Source of the DNA: Allium sativum
Lineage: Eukaryota; Streptophyta; Magnoliopsida; Asparagales; Amaryllidaceae
Direction: 5' to 3'
Assembly: GCA_030737875.1 (NCBI GenBank)
Contig: CM060910.1
Coordinates: forward strand, 69,386,501 to 69,450,500
DNA: 64,000 bases
Shown here: positions 27,101 to 36,461 of the stretch, in pieces
Numbering within the stretch: the stretch's first letter is position 1
Layout of the letters: the number at the start of each line of letters is the position of its first letter
The notes under the pieces: generated by a model
Database searches by the model: none
The model's input: only the letters and a program-made list of their open reading frames with translations
What the model was told of the DNA's origin: nothing
Translations under genes and position numbers: made by a program

Positions 27101-27253
27101 CCTTGAGGTATCTCAAAGGGACAACAAACTATGGATTAACTCTAAAGAGTAGCCAACATCTGAACATAGTTGGATATGCATATGTTGACTGGGCATCTGA
27201 CCCTAATGATAGGAGATCCATAAGCGGATACTATGTCAACATTGGACATAAAT
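24180..27253 (+). mobile_element. Ty1/copia retrotransposon, 5-prime portion (truncated)
   Basis: The left segment of a plus-strand copia element. The 5-prime LTR and most of gag are missing. Protease, integrase, reverse transcriptase and the start of RNase H follow in order. At 27,253 it is cut by the CACTA element and resumes at 57,225; AAT is present on both sides (27,251-27,253 and 57,225-57,227). Its 3-prime LTR is at 57,734-58,108. Confidence 0.9.
24397..27253 (+). pseudogene. copia pol polyprotein, broken
   Basis: Order of domains: aspartic protease with WYPDSGATNHIT near 24,420; a GAG-pre-integrase region with LWHCKFGHPS near 24,880; integrase core ending in TTCPYTSQQNGLVERKHR at 25,216-25,587; reverse transcriptase with [14 protein letters not shown] near 26,430 and IYVDDLIITG near 26,690; and the RNase H start DWASDPNDRRSISGYY near 27,190. 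Several frameshifts and stops interrupt it, for example TAG near 26,424 and TAA near 26,563 inside the reverse transcriptase. It is a non-coding relic. The frame at the right edge is cut by the CACTA insertion. Confidence 0.92.
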
Positions 27254-27660
27254 CACTACAACAAAACGAGGCTTTTATAGCGTTTGAAAAACGCTATCAT
27301 AACCTAATATAGCGTTTCAGAGAACGCCATATAACGACATGCTATCTTAGACCTTCTACTTTGAATAGCGGAAACATAAACGCTATGAAAGATGACTTTT
27401 ATATAGCGTTTTTATTTGCTATCAAACTAAAACGCTATAAAATATACTTATCCGATACTGACTTCTTATAGCGTTTGTGCGTATGTTCCTATAGCGTTTC
27501 ATTTGTGTGCTATAACGTTTGTCATGATGTTTCTATAGCGTTTGTCATGATGTTTTTATAGTGTTTATTTAGTTATACTACAACATTTCCAATCTCTTTC
27601 TATAGCGTTTTTTATCCAATAGCGCTTCTGAAACGCTATTGATTATCTTATTATTTTATG
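27254..27660. repeat. CACTA left terminus and subterminal repeats
   Basis: At least nine copies of TATAGCGTTT and its inverse AAACGCTAT, in both orientations, within 400 bp of the CACTA end. Such repeats are the expected binding sites of the CACTA DNA-binding protein (TNPA type). The motif returns at the right end. Confidence 0.88.
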
Positions 27661-28665
27661 ATTTTTTTTTTGTCATTTCAGCTTTTCTATATATACTCAC
27701 ATTTCAACATTTCTTATTAGCATATAAATATAACAAATTTTCGAAAACAAATAAATAAATTAAGACATAATATTAATGCATATCATTCAAACAACTTAGT
27801 ATTTCATACATACTGTTTTATCAACTTCCCCATATCTACACATAATATGTCAATACACTTCTATGTCAACAAGTTACTTACAAAACAAAAAAATAATAGA
27901 ATTAGTCTTGTTTTGCTTCTGATATTTTCCGCTTAACATGAACAATAGTGGCCCTGTTAATGTCAAATAAAAAGTGTTAGTAATTATTATATCACATATA
28001 GACAAAGTAAAAGAAACCAAAAAGAAAAAAGAAAATTGCAAATAAAACAAAAAATATTCATACAAATTACAAGCTTGGAATATTCATACATTAAGCCTCC
28101 AACTAGAAGAATCATCAATTTCAGTAATATGTGTTGTATGTCTAGATGAAGTAATTCCGTATTATATAATATATGAGCTAACCACTTTAGATGGTCTAGT
28201 TAAAACATGTGACGGTTGGTTTAGTTAAAGAAATGTACTCATGATGAAAGCTAGAAGACAGAGATTGAAAAATGTTAGAATGGGCAATTTCAAGGACCAT
28301 TGCTGTAAAAAATGTCAAGGGTACTAAGAATGAAACGGGCTGTGTAATTGATCAAGCTCAAAGGAAATTTGCCAGATGCATGAGCCTAGAATACAGGTTA
28401 CTAAAGTAGAATGAGTATGTGTATTAAAAGAATGTTCCACATAGCATGAATTTACCGATACAAAATTCAAACCAAATAAAACGAAGATTAAAAAATAATG
28501 TTCCCCGGTCAAATTTCTTCTCTCTACCCTGCATGAATTCAGGATACATAACACATGCAACCTAGCTTTTTTCATGTATTAAATGCAAATGATGAATGTG
28601 ATGCAATGTAGACATGTACAAGAGTAAAAATGAAATATTGTTTAAAGAAGTAAACAGAACATTAC
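27661..28665. other. CACTA interior, no clear gene
   Basis: AT-rich. An acceptor-like TTAACAG on the minus strand near 27,960 is followed by a short frame reading ATIVHVKRKISEAKQD before a stop, which might be a terminal exon of a captured gene. I do not recognise it. Confidence 0.3.
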
Positions 28666-28940
28666 GGTCATAACTCCTGTAGCTACACTAACTCCAGCTT
28701 CACCAAAAATTGTAGTGGCTGATTCTGTAACAAGAGCGGTTGCAGCAACGTTAAGCACACTGTATTTCCACAAGAGAAAAGGTCAGCCAACAAGAAGTAT
28801 CTATTACTAAAAAAGGGGAAACAACAACAAAAAAATGAATATAACTGGTACGTTGTTCCAATGAGAATAGTGGTTAAAAACAGGGTGACATCCATACGGA
28901 AGACACCATTCTCAGGTTCTTTTTCGTTTAATTCACGCAT
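28666..28940 (-). pseudogene. captured exons of a DUF21/CBS-domain plastid protein gene
   Basis: Two consecutive exons with intact GT-AG borders on the minus strand. The first, 28,940-28,852, encodes MRELNEKEPENGVFRMDVTL and ends ILIGTT. The second, 28,759-28,666, encodes a stretch ending IFGEAGVSVATGVMT. These match the N-terminal membrane part of plant DUF21/CNNM-like CBS-domain proteins, predicted plastid-envelope transporters. The rest of the gene is absent, so this is a fragment. Retention of the intron indicates capture at DNA level rather than by reverse transcription. Confidence 0.75.
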
Positions 28941-28992
28941 CTGTTGGTCAAGTAATAAGTCATGAATTATTATAAAAGGTAAAAAGAATCAG

Positions 28993-29080
28993 GCATGGCT
29001 TGCTTCCTGTTTCAAATAGCAAGCATTGGCTTGCTGTATGCTTGCTGTTTGAAACTGCAAGCAAACCTTGCTTGCTATGG
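28993..29080. repeat. GCTTGCTGTTTGAAAC repeats, left side
   Basis: Inverted repeats of GCTTGCTGTTTNAAACAGCAAGC type, present here and again at 41,637-41,730. The two clusters flank the Harbinger element, which suggests that Harbinger landed in a small element carrying these repeats. Confidence 0.6.
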
Positions 29081-29309
29081 GTAGTCGCTAGTCATGTCCC
29101 ATAAATACTTGATTCAGTTCATCTCCAACTGCTTTTGCTAGTGCCAATGTACCAATAACATCATACAAGTGAAATAAGCTACTTACAAAATTAAACAGTA
29201 GGTTGAACAAGGTATTTTTCAAAAGCACACAAAGATGATTTCATTTGTTTTGAAGTTGTTCAATCTAAAGTTGTATACTCCTATTTGTATATAATGAAGC
29301 ACCAAACTT

Positions 29310-29310
<1 letters not shown>

Positions 29311-29349
<39 letters not shown>
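29311..29349. repeat. 39-bp poly(A) run
   Basis: An uninterrupted A-run, not linked to a recognisable LINE or SINE body. It could be the tail of a decayed plus-strand retroposon or a simple repeat. Confidence 0.9.
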
Positions 29350-29351
<2 letters not shown>

Positions 29352-29650
29352 AGATGCGTTCTAAGAGTGCATATTTGTGCTAATAGGAAATTTACAACCA
29401 CCACATAATCAACCTGCTTTGGTTTTCTTTCATGCTTCTTTGCATCTTCATTTTTTATTTTCAAATCCTACTCACTTAGATTATTTTTTTAATTTTGTCA
29501 TCTCAGTTCATAAGAGCACAACCAACAATGGCTTGTTCACTTACTAAACAAGCCACGGAGCAACCAGGTGTGGCTTGTTCACCCACCCGTGGCTGGTCTG
29601 TGGCTAGTTTTGAGCTCCTCCGTGGCTGGTTCACCCAACAGAGGCTGGTT

Positions 29651-29774
29651 CTTATAACAGCAAACTGTTTGCCGTTATAAGATTATAACGGCAAACACTT
29701 TGCCGTTATAAGATTATAACGGCAAAGTGTTTGCCGTTATAATCTTATAACGGCACACAGTTTGCCGTAATAAG
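29651..29774. repeat. Harbinger left subterminal palindrome array
   Basis: Tandem alternation of TTTGCCGTTATAA and TTATAACGGCAAA, forming nested hairpins between the left terminal repeat and ORF1. The core YAACGG/CCGTTR resembles plant Myb-binding cores, so it may be bound by the element's own Myb-like protein. Related arrays are at 35,155-35,220, 41,228-41,347 and in the MITE at 59,455-59,544. Confidence 0.88.
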
Positions 29775-29888
29775 AACTAGCCGTTGCAACCAAACGGCTA
29801 GTTCACTTCCTCCCTATAAACCACCCTATCTCCTTCTTCTTCCTCCTCCACACAACCACTCCACCTTCCCAACTTCTTCATCAACAAA

Positions 29889-31551
29889 ATGTCTTCGTCT
29901 GCACCCAAGCGAAGCGGAAAAAAAACCATAAACAAGAAACTCATGTCCCAACCGCACTCGTCATCGTATGCGATGCAACGGTCAATCCAACAACAACAAT
30001 CGTTGCAGCCATCTCACGAATATGGCTACTCGCCGTATTCAAATTATCCATACCGTCCACCGTACCAACCGCTCGATCATCCTAATTTTTCTCCCATCCA
30101 ATCGTCCGTCCGACCACAGTTTTACCAACGACGGCCCGGGGTAGGCGTGTACGACGATCATTCGTCGTATATGTCAATGATGATGCAGACCGAGCAAAGT
30201 CAACAACCTCACCTAACTCCGCAACAGACCGAGGTTCGTGACCGCGAAGCGATGCAAAATCTGCAAAGACAGTTTTCGTATGGGTATGTCTCTCCTACTA
30301 CCGAAGAAAATGTTGGGACTTCTACGGAGGAGGAGGAGGAAGATGCAAATGAGGAAGTAAATGTTACAAATTCTGAAGAATTGAATGAAGAATACGTTGC
30401 ACCTATCAGTCCCGAATATAACCAAAAGAAGAAGAAGAAGGTGAAGTCTTTAAGGAGCATTTTCAGTAAACGACACCAAACCGAAGTTGAATCGGAGCCG
30501 AATCACGGAATAGAAGATATTGAGGATGATAATGCTGAAGGGGAAGATATACCAGCGGATGGAAGAAGAAAACAATGTAAGTTTACTTCCGAGCAGTACG
30601 TTTCACTTGCTAAATCGTGGATACGCATTTCACAAGACAGCATTGTTGGAAATAATATGAAAGGTGAGAAATTTTGGGAAAGAGTAGCAGAGTTCTACAA
30701 TTCGTTGGAAGCGAGGAATAGAACATGGGCATCACTTAGAGGCGGTTATAGAGTTATGAATGCCGCGTGTCAGAACTATCTTGCAATACTGACAGCCTTG
30801 GAGAACAGACAGCAAAGCGGTGCTGCACCTTATGACGTTGTAAGTAGCGTAGATTACTTTGAAAAATAACTTACTTTACTATGATCGATTAGTTAGAAAT
30901 GACATACGCTCATACAATATCCACTTTGTGTTACAGATTGAAGAGTCACGAAAGGCCTACCAGCAAAAGTATGGTCATCCATTTAAATTCCAAGACTGTT
31001 ATGAGCTTCTATCTAGGTTGCCGAAGTGGAAGAACCCCAGCAACTTCATGTTTGAGCAGCAGAACAAAGCTAGAAGGATGAACTACTCTGATTCTAGTCC
31101 AGGAAGTGGCCCGAGTTCGCAAGAAAGAAACCCTTTATTTGGAAGTAGTGATGGACGACCTGTCGGCAGATCCAAGGCAATTCAGCTGGAGCAACGAGGT
31201 GTAGAGTTTGCTAGATTTATGGAAACAATGGAGAGTTCATCTAAGGCAACAAAAGAGCATAGAGCTCGATTTTCGGTGGAAAGAAACCATAGCGACGAAG
31301 ATTTCCAAAAGGCAGTTAGGGATGATCGAGAGCTCCGCAGACAAGAACATGCGGAGAAACAAGCCATGGAAGAAAAGAAGCTGGAGGAGCAGAAAGCTTT
31401 GGCGCGAGAGAATAATTATGTTAAAATGATTACATGTGATTTTAGTAAGCTTACCCCTCTACAGCAAGAACTAGTAGCCGAGCAGATTGGAGAGTATAGA
31501 AAAAACAAAGGAAGCAGAAGCGGAAGCGTTAGTGGCTCGTATATGGACTAG
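29889..31551 (+). CDS. Harbinger ORF1: Myb/SANT-like DNA-binding protein
   Basis: Two exons joined by a 97-bp intron (30,840-30,936, GTAAGT..TTACAG). Exon 1 is 317 codons and exon 2 204 codons plus stop, predicted 521 aa, in phase 0. The start at 29,889 opens MSSSAPKRSGKK, followed by a low-complexity Q/S/P/Y-rich segment to about residue 120, an acidic stretch, a basic KKKKKVK cluster (possible nuclear signal), a Myb/SANT-like region about 227-300 (FTSEQYVSLAKSWIRIS), then the no-apical-meristem-associated-type tail with SRLPKWKN and a charged coiled coil (ELRRQEHAEKQAMEEKKLEE) near the C-terminus. In PIF/Harbinger elements this protein binds DNA and accompanies the transposase into the nucleus. 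Its leader peptide and upstream region are shared with the GRF gene at 35,358. No disabling change is seen. Confidence 0.88.
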
Positions 31552-31853
31552 CTATGTATGTTGGGTTAAGTTGTAATATGATTGTGAACTGTTTGTAGTA
31601 TTTATGTGCTGGTGGGTGTTTATGTACTAGCTATATATGTTGGGGTGAGTTGTAATATGATTGTGACCTGTTTCTAGTATTAATGTAGTAGTTGTTGTTT
31701 ATGTACGAGCTGTATATGTTGGGTTGAGTTGAAATAATGATACAATCTACAATATGATTGGAAACCACATTTATTGACTCAAGTACGCACTGATAGATAG
31801 TTCAAATGATACATAGTACACGACTACACACTGATACATAGTTCTAGTACCAA

Positions 31854-33188
31854 CTACTGATTCCGACTATTCCTTCCTTTATGCGCCCACAAATGTTCCA
31901 CCAACTGGTCACGCAATTGGAAGTGTGCAGCTTGATCTTCAATGTGTTGAACCATATCAACATATTCTTCCATTGAGTTTACATCTTTATGGGGTTTTGC
32001 ATTTGAGCCCGTAAACATGTCAGGATAATTAGACTTTTGATTCTTATATCCGCCTCTTTCAGACTCCACAATCATGTTATGTATTATTATACAAGCATAC
32101 ATGATTTCTGAAAGCACTCTTGCATCATGAAAACGAGTAGGATTTCGTAAAATATGAAATCGGGCTTGTAAAACACCAAACGTACGTTCGATGTCCTTTC
32201 TATAGCTAGCTACTTTTTCAGTGAAATACCTTTCTTTATCATTTGATGGAACTTTGTACCCTTGCATCAAAGTTCTCCACTTTGGGTATATTCCATCGAC
32301 TAGGTAGTACCCAGTTTTGTGTTCGATATTACCAAGTTTATATGAAACATCTGTTGACAATCCGTTAGCAAGTTCTGTGAAAAGATATGATTGTTTTAAA
32401 ACATTTATATCATTCAATGAACCTGGGACTCCAAAAAAAGCATGCCAAACCCATAAATCGTCTGTTGCTACTGCTTCAAGGATTATTGATGGCACTTTCT
32501 TATGTCCGGTGAACATTCCTTTCCATCCCGTTGGGCAGTTTTTCCAAGCCCAATGCATGCAATCTAAACTTCCAATCATACCTGGAAATCCTCTGGCTTC
32601 TACCCTGCGTAGTATCCTGGTTATATCGTTAGGTCCAGGCGTCCGTAGATACTCCTTCCCAAACTCTGCAACAACTGTTTTACAGAATTCTTTCAGACAC
32701 TCTATTGTTGTTGATGCTGCGATTCTGAAATATTCATCCATTTGATCGCCAGATGTTCCATAGCTTAACATCCTCAACGCCGAGGTGATTTTGATGTGTG
32801 GTGAATGGCCGATTTCTTGTGCTCCGTTCAGTCTATAAGTGAAATATGGATTTGACTGGTGAAGTTTAAGATATATTTTTGAGAAAATAGCCGGACTCAT
32901 ACGGTAACGACGGCGGAACAAAGTTATATCAAAGGTTGGATTGTCGATGAAGTAATCCCTCATTAGTCTTTCATGTCCATCCTTGTAGTCTCTCTTATAC
33001 CGTCGGTCAATACGGCCATGCATGCTACCCCGATGGTTGCTAGTTGAGCCTTCAGCGAAATAATTGGAATACGCAACCATTGCATGCTGTTCCAGCTCCT
33101 CCTCCGTCTCTTGCTCCACTTCTAGTTCGGAATTACCAGTTTGATTCTTCTTGTTTTTGTAGTAATGGTAGTATAGATTTGGATCCAT
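31854..33188 (-). CDS. PIF/Harbinger transposase (DDE_Tnp_4)
   Basis: A 444-aa single-exon protein. The start is placed at MDPNLYYHYY (33,188); an in-frame ATG further upstream (33,332) lies in probable leader sequence. Motifs: helix-turn-helix-like N-terminal region (FRRRYRMSPAIFSKIY, about 91-106), first catalytic D209 in GSLDCMHWAWKNCP, conserved VWHAFFGVPGSLNDINVL (about 247-264), second D298 in YLVDGIYPKW, E334 in YRKDIERTFGVLQARF. All three acidic residues are present and the frame is open, so the nuclease could be functional. It is convergent with ORF1, with about 300 bp between the two stops, which is the usual Harbinger arrangement. It catalyses excision and insertion at TTA/TAA targets. 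Confidence 0.92.
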   Translation of the reverse strand: MDPNLYYHYYKNKKNQTGNSELEVEQETEEELEQHAMVAYSNYFAEGSTSNHRGSMHGRIDRRYKRDYKDGHERLMRDYFIDNPTFDITLFRRRYRMSPAIFSKIYLKLHQSNPYFTYRLNGAQEIGHSPHIKITSALRMLSYGTSGDQMDEYFRIAASTTIECLKEFCKTVVAEFGKEYLRTPGPNDITRILRRVEARGFPGMIGSLDCMHWAWKNCPTGWKGMFTGHKKVPSIILEAVATDDLWVWHAFFGVPGSLNDINVLKQSYLFTELANGLSTDVSYKLGNIEHKTGYYLVDGIYPKWRTLMQGYKVPSNDKERYFTEKVASYRKDIERTFGVLQARFHILRNPTRFHDARVLSEIMYACIIIHNMIVESERGGYKNQKSNYPDMFTGSNAKPHKDVNSMEEYVDMVQHIEDQAAHFQLRDQLVEHLWAHKGRNSRNQ

Positions 33189-33311
33189 TGCTTGCTTTTT
33201 TATAAGTTGAGTTTCGTTGTTATCTCTAAGCGTATCCGAACGAGAGATATATATAAGCAGGGATGGTAAACTAAATATCTCTGACATAGAGTACATGTAG
33301 GCAATAATGGG

Positions 33312-33527
33312 TGGCAATAATGGTTCCAACATGATGGTTCTGTCATTGAGTAGTCAATTCGGATAGTTGTTGTGATGTGAAAGGTTGGCACTAAATGGTT
33401 GGCAATAATGGTTCTGTCATTGAGTACTCAATTCGGACTGTTGTTGTGATGTGAAAGGTTGGCACTAATTGGTTGCCAATAATGGCTCTGCCATTGAGTA
33501 GTCAATTCGGCCAGTTGTTGTGATGTG
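33312..33527. repeat. 74-bp tandem repeat upstream of the transposase
   Basis: Nearly three units with period 74 (TGTCAT at 33,341 and 33,415, TGCCAT at 33,489). The unit contains TCAATTCGGA..GTTGTTGTGATGTGAAAGGTTGGC. It lies just 5-prime of the transposase and overlaps the extended upstream reading frame, so it may be part of its promoter. Confidence 0.85.
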
Positions 33528-34007
33528 AATTTTGGACATTTAAAATAGAATATTTTAAATAATATCGACGAGAAATTTATTTTGAATATAATTCGAACGT
33601 ATATATTATATACGTCGTCGTTAGAATATAAATAATTATATATAATTATAAATAGAATTGAAAATGGCGCGGTAGTTCGATAATTCGATTTCAAACTTCA
33701 ATTGAATGTACTGGGTGCAAAACAATCTGGATTTTAGTGAAACCAAAAACATTAGGATCTAATCGAGAATATCTTTCCAACGAATCCGAAAAATCAAGAT
33801 TTCATAGCGGGAATCAAAAGATATGTCCAATTGAAAATTCTTAACAGTCGCTATGGAATTCAGGCCCTTAAAAATGAAAATTTTGCAAATGACCTCGGAT
33901 TTCGACGAAACCACTTTTGTTGGATCCGTGATGTCAAGTTATTGCTAGATTTCAAATTTCATAATTTTTCGAATCAATATGTGAGCGTGGCAAATTTCAT
34001 AATTTTT
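33528..34007 (+). repeat. gypsy LTR fragment inside Harbinger
   Basis: Homologous, in the opposite orientation, to 2,860-3,480 at the left of the window (shared ATTTAAAATA..TATTTTAAATAAT, ATGGCGCGGTAGTT and TTTTGTTGGATC blocks). Neither LTR terminus is intact. It fills the space between the 74-bp repeat and the duplicated segment at 34,008. Confidence 0.6.
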
Positions 34008-34247
34008 CGAAGGTGTTTGAGTGCGGTATGTTGTGACTAAGTAACATATGTATATATAGCTGCAATATTAGTTATGGTGTGAATGGTCACTAGCTACACT
34101 TTGTGATTTTCAAAGCTTGTGTAGGTAAACAAACAAAATACTGATGTAACCGGTCACTGGTACGACTGTAGGGAACACTGTAGGGAATCTGCTTTTTAGT
34201 GATAAAGTGTATCGAGGACGACCCCCTGTGGCTACAGACTGAGAGCT
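34008..34247. repeat. 240-bp segmental duplication, copy 1
   Basis: Aligns without gaps to 37,003-37,242 (constant offset 2,995), with only a few mismatches (for example near 34,030, 34,044 and 34,104). The high identity suggests a recent event after the LTR fragment arrived. Function unknown; it looks like non-coding leader sequence of the GRF gene at 36,462-36,959. Confidence 0.9.
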
Positions 34248-34542
34248 GGACTATATTCCAATAACTCTCGACAAAGAGTGACATGACGCCACTGTCACAT
34301 AAAAGATGACTGCACTATGCGAACTGTGCAAGACGTGACCAGTCAATGTGCTATAGTCCGTCGACCAACTACAGATGGTTACGAAACGTTAATACATTTC
34401 AAACAACACATACAGGAACTAGAACAGCAGAACATAGTAACATCAAATAACGATACAAGTGATACGATACAAGCGATACGATACAAGTGATAGGATGCGT
34501 AACGATACAGTACATATTAGCATAACATAAAATATTTAAATC
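34248..34542. other. intergenic, imperfect ACGATACAAG repeats
   Basis: Contains short GATACGATACAAGTGATA repeats at 34,450-34,515, just beyond the stop of the first GRF gene. Probably its 3-prime UTR. Confidence 0.5.
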
Positions 34543-35067
34543 CTAATTTAATCCACGTTGGAGTCGATAATTTGAATTACTTAGGTCGTTAACTTGATTT
34601 CGCAGCTTTCTTATTTCTTCCTCTAGTTCCAAAGCATACGTAATTGCTCGACGGGGAAAGCGATCATCTATCCACTGTCCGAACTCGCATCCGTTGTTTC
34701 GTACTGGACAAGTATAATATCGTCGTCCAACGTCTTTTCCATGATGGACGACTAATTGCGGTGCTTCAAAACCACAAAAGCATACAATATTTGCGGATTG
34801 CACCTCGCCTTCTTCAACCGTGGCTCTTACACGAGGAATTACAAGGTTAGCCCTACGGTCATGTTGTCGTGCTGGATTGTCTTGCTGATTGCTTATTTCC
34901 ATTTCGTGCATTCCTGCTTCGAGCTCTAATTGTCGCACCTCGTCATTGTGTCGCTCTTCCATTTCAATATACCACTCGGTTGGTTCTCTAGATGCGGACG
35001 GATTAGGATTTGATGGTCCAGAAATAAGGTCCGTGTAATTGTAAGAAGATGGATAAGAAATTGGCAT
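34543..35067 (-). CDS. GRF-type zinc-finger protein 1
   Basis: A 174-aa protein. The N-terminal half is polar with a charged helix (EEMEERHNDEVRQLELEAG-like). A GRF zinc finger lies at about residues 92-138: CFCG..GRRYYTCPVRNNGCEFGQW, with the CxC start, the paired later cysteines and the G-R-aromatic core. A short C-terminal coiled coil follows (LELEEEIRKLRNQVNDL). GRF fingers bind single-stranded nucleic acid in some eukaryotic DNA-repair proteins; short plant GRF proteins with a terminal coiled coil are often transposon-associated. No break is seen. It is divergent from the next GRF gene across a palindrome array at 35,155-35,220. Confidence 0.78.
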   Translation of the reverse strand: MPISYPSSYNYTDLISGPSNPNPSASREPTEWYIEMEERHNDEVRQLELEAGMHEMEISNQQDNPARQHDRRANLVIPRVRATVEEGEVQSANIVCFCGFEAPQLVVHHGKDVGRRYYTCPVRNNGCEFGQWIDDRFPRRAITYALELEEEIRKLRNQVNDLSNSNYRLQRGLN

Positions 35068-35154
35068 GACTACGCTCTAAGTAGATGGATAGGGTTTTAG
35101 TGAAACGACATTCGATATATGTAGGAGGAGATGCAGTTACCAATGCATAAAGGA

Positions 35155-35220
35155 GTTTGCCGTTATAAAAATATAACGGCAAATTGTTTGCCGTTATAAA
35201 AATATAACGGCAAACTATTT
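35155..35220. promoter_or_regulatory. internal palindrome array between divergent GRF genes
   Basis: Two hairpins of TTTGCCGTTATAAAAATATAACGGCAAA type, the same motif as the element's subterminal arrays. It lies between a minus-strand gene (start 35,067) and a plus-strand gene (start 35,358). The sequence after it (AGCCGTTGC..AACGGCTA) also matches the ORF1 upstream region at 29,778-29,802. I infer a duplicated, possibly bidirectional promoter. Confidence 0.65.
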
Positions 35221-35357
35221 GCTTTTTTATTTTATAGCCGTTGCGCCCCAACGGCTACTTAAACGGTCGCAATCCCTCCCATTATATATCAACCTACCTC
35301 CTCCTTCTTCCACACTAACACACTACCTTTTCAACTTCAAGTTGTACAACCCAAAAA

Positions 35358-35794
35358 ATGTCTTCTTCTGCACCCAAGCGAAGCGGAAAAAAAGGTGTAA
35401 GCAAGAAACCCCTATCCCAACACCAACAGTATTCAAATGACGATGCTCATTCTGTTTATCAAAGAGCTGGAAAAGAAATTGTACGCGAAGGGAAGGTTTC
35501 CGAGCCACTAGGGACGATTGGATCCAACCTGTTTGCTATTGTGGACAAGTGTCGGTCGTTGTTGTTGACGAGACCGAAACAAATGCCGGTCGTCGATTTT
35601 TCGGTTGTGAAGCCTTCAACGACCACATGAATTATCCTGATGCCATTGATTGTTGTTGCTTTAAGGAGTGGATTGACCCTCCCATTTGCGAACGTGGACG
35701 TCAGTATGCACTCGAAGCACAAGCAGAAATAAGACGCTTGAGCAAGATTAATGCCGGTAAGACAAGAGATGGTCCTTTCCCTAAACCATGGTAG
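35358..35794 (+). pseudogene. GRF-type zinc-finger protein 2 with ORF1 leader; frame shifted
   Basis: It starts with the same leader as Harbinger ORF1 (MSSSAPKRSGKK), and the upstream region is shared too. The GRF finger is in a different frame: CYCGQVSVVV near 35,534, then GRRFFGCEAF and CCCFKEWIDPPICERGRQY, ending at 35,794. The two frames overlap from 35,441 to 35,630, so either a one-base indel has broken the gene or a small undetected intron joins them. I favour a frameshift. It has a short C-terminal helix. It appears to be a fusion of the ORF1 promoter and leader to a GRF gene. Confidence 0.6.
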
Positions 35795-36461
35795 GTGTAC
35801 GTGTTTGAATTTGATGCTGGTGTGCTCAGTTGTTGTAGTTTGTATGATTATGGTTTGGCATTTCCTTCTGTTCTACTAGTTGTCATTGTTCCAGTTGTTT
35901 CAATTGCTCAATAGTTGTACTAGTTGTTGAAGTTTGTATGATTATGGTTTGTCAATAGTTCTACTAGTTGTCATGATATTATAGTTGTTTTCATTATGTC
36001 GCAAGCAGAAATAAGGCACCTGGGAACGACCCATTTTTCGTAACCATTTCGTGAATTGAAATGGTTAAAGCACTGGTGGACGACCCTTTTTTTGGTGCTG
36101 GTAGTCTCTTCCGAATTAAATGACAACAGTATACGAAATTAATAGTAATGGCACCATTTTTCGTTCTGCAATGATGTGACTGGACAATGTAGAGAATCTA
36201 ACATAATATCACGAGGTTAATAGTACATGCCAACATTTCTTGTGATGGCACCATTTATCGTGCTGCAATGATGTGACCGGACACTGTAGGGAATCTAACG
36301 TAATATCATGAGATTAATAGTAAATGCCAACATTTCATGTGATGGCACCATTGAAATAGTTCATACAGACACAACAACTGACGATAGTACATGCGAACTA
36401 GCTCAATCAAAGCATGGAGTAGGAATTAGTAACTTCATTAAAATGCATTTTACGTTTAGTC
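35795..36461. other. intergenic between GRF genes 2 and 3
   Basis: Contains short AGTTGTTGTAGTTTGTATGATTATGG-like direct repeats at 35,832-35,960 and a 97-bp tandem repeat (listed separately). Probable 3-prime UTRs of the two convergent genes. Confidence 0.5.
36150..36352. repeat. 97-bp tandem repeat
   Basis: GGCACCATT occurs at 36,150, 36,247 and 36,344, period 97, each followed by GCAATGATGTGAC and a GTAGRGAATCTAAC block. A related single segment is at 37,247-37,292. It is non-coding. Confidence 0.85.

Noticed and set aside
32317..32745. 142-codon plus-strand frame
   Set aside because: Antisense shadow of the Harbinger transposase.
33189..33332. N-terminal extension of the transposase starting at 33,332
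   Set aside because: The extension has no relation to known PIF proteins and overlaps the edge of a tandem repeat; the start at 33,188 gives the usual length.
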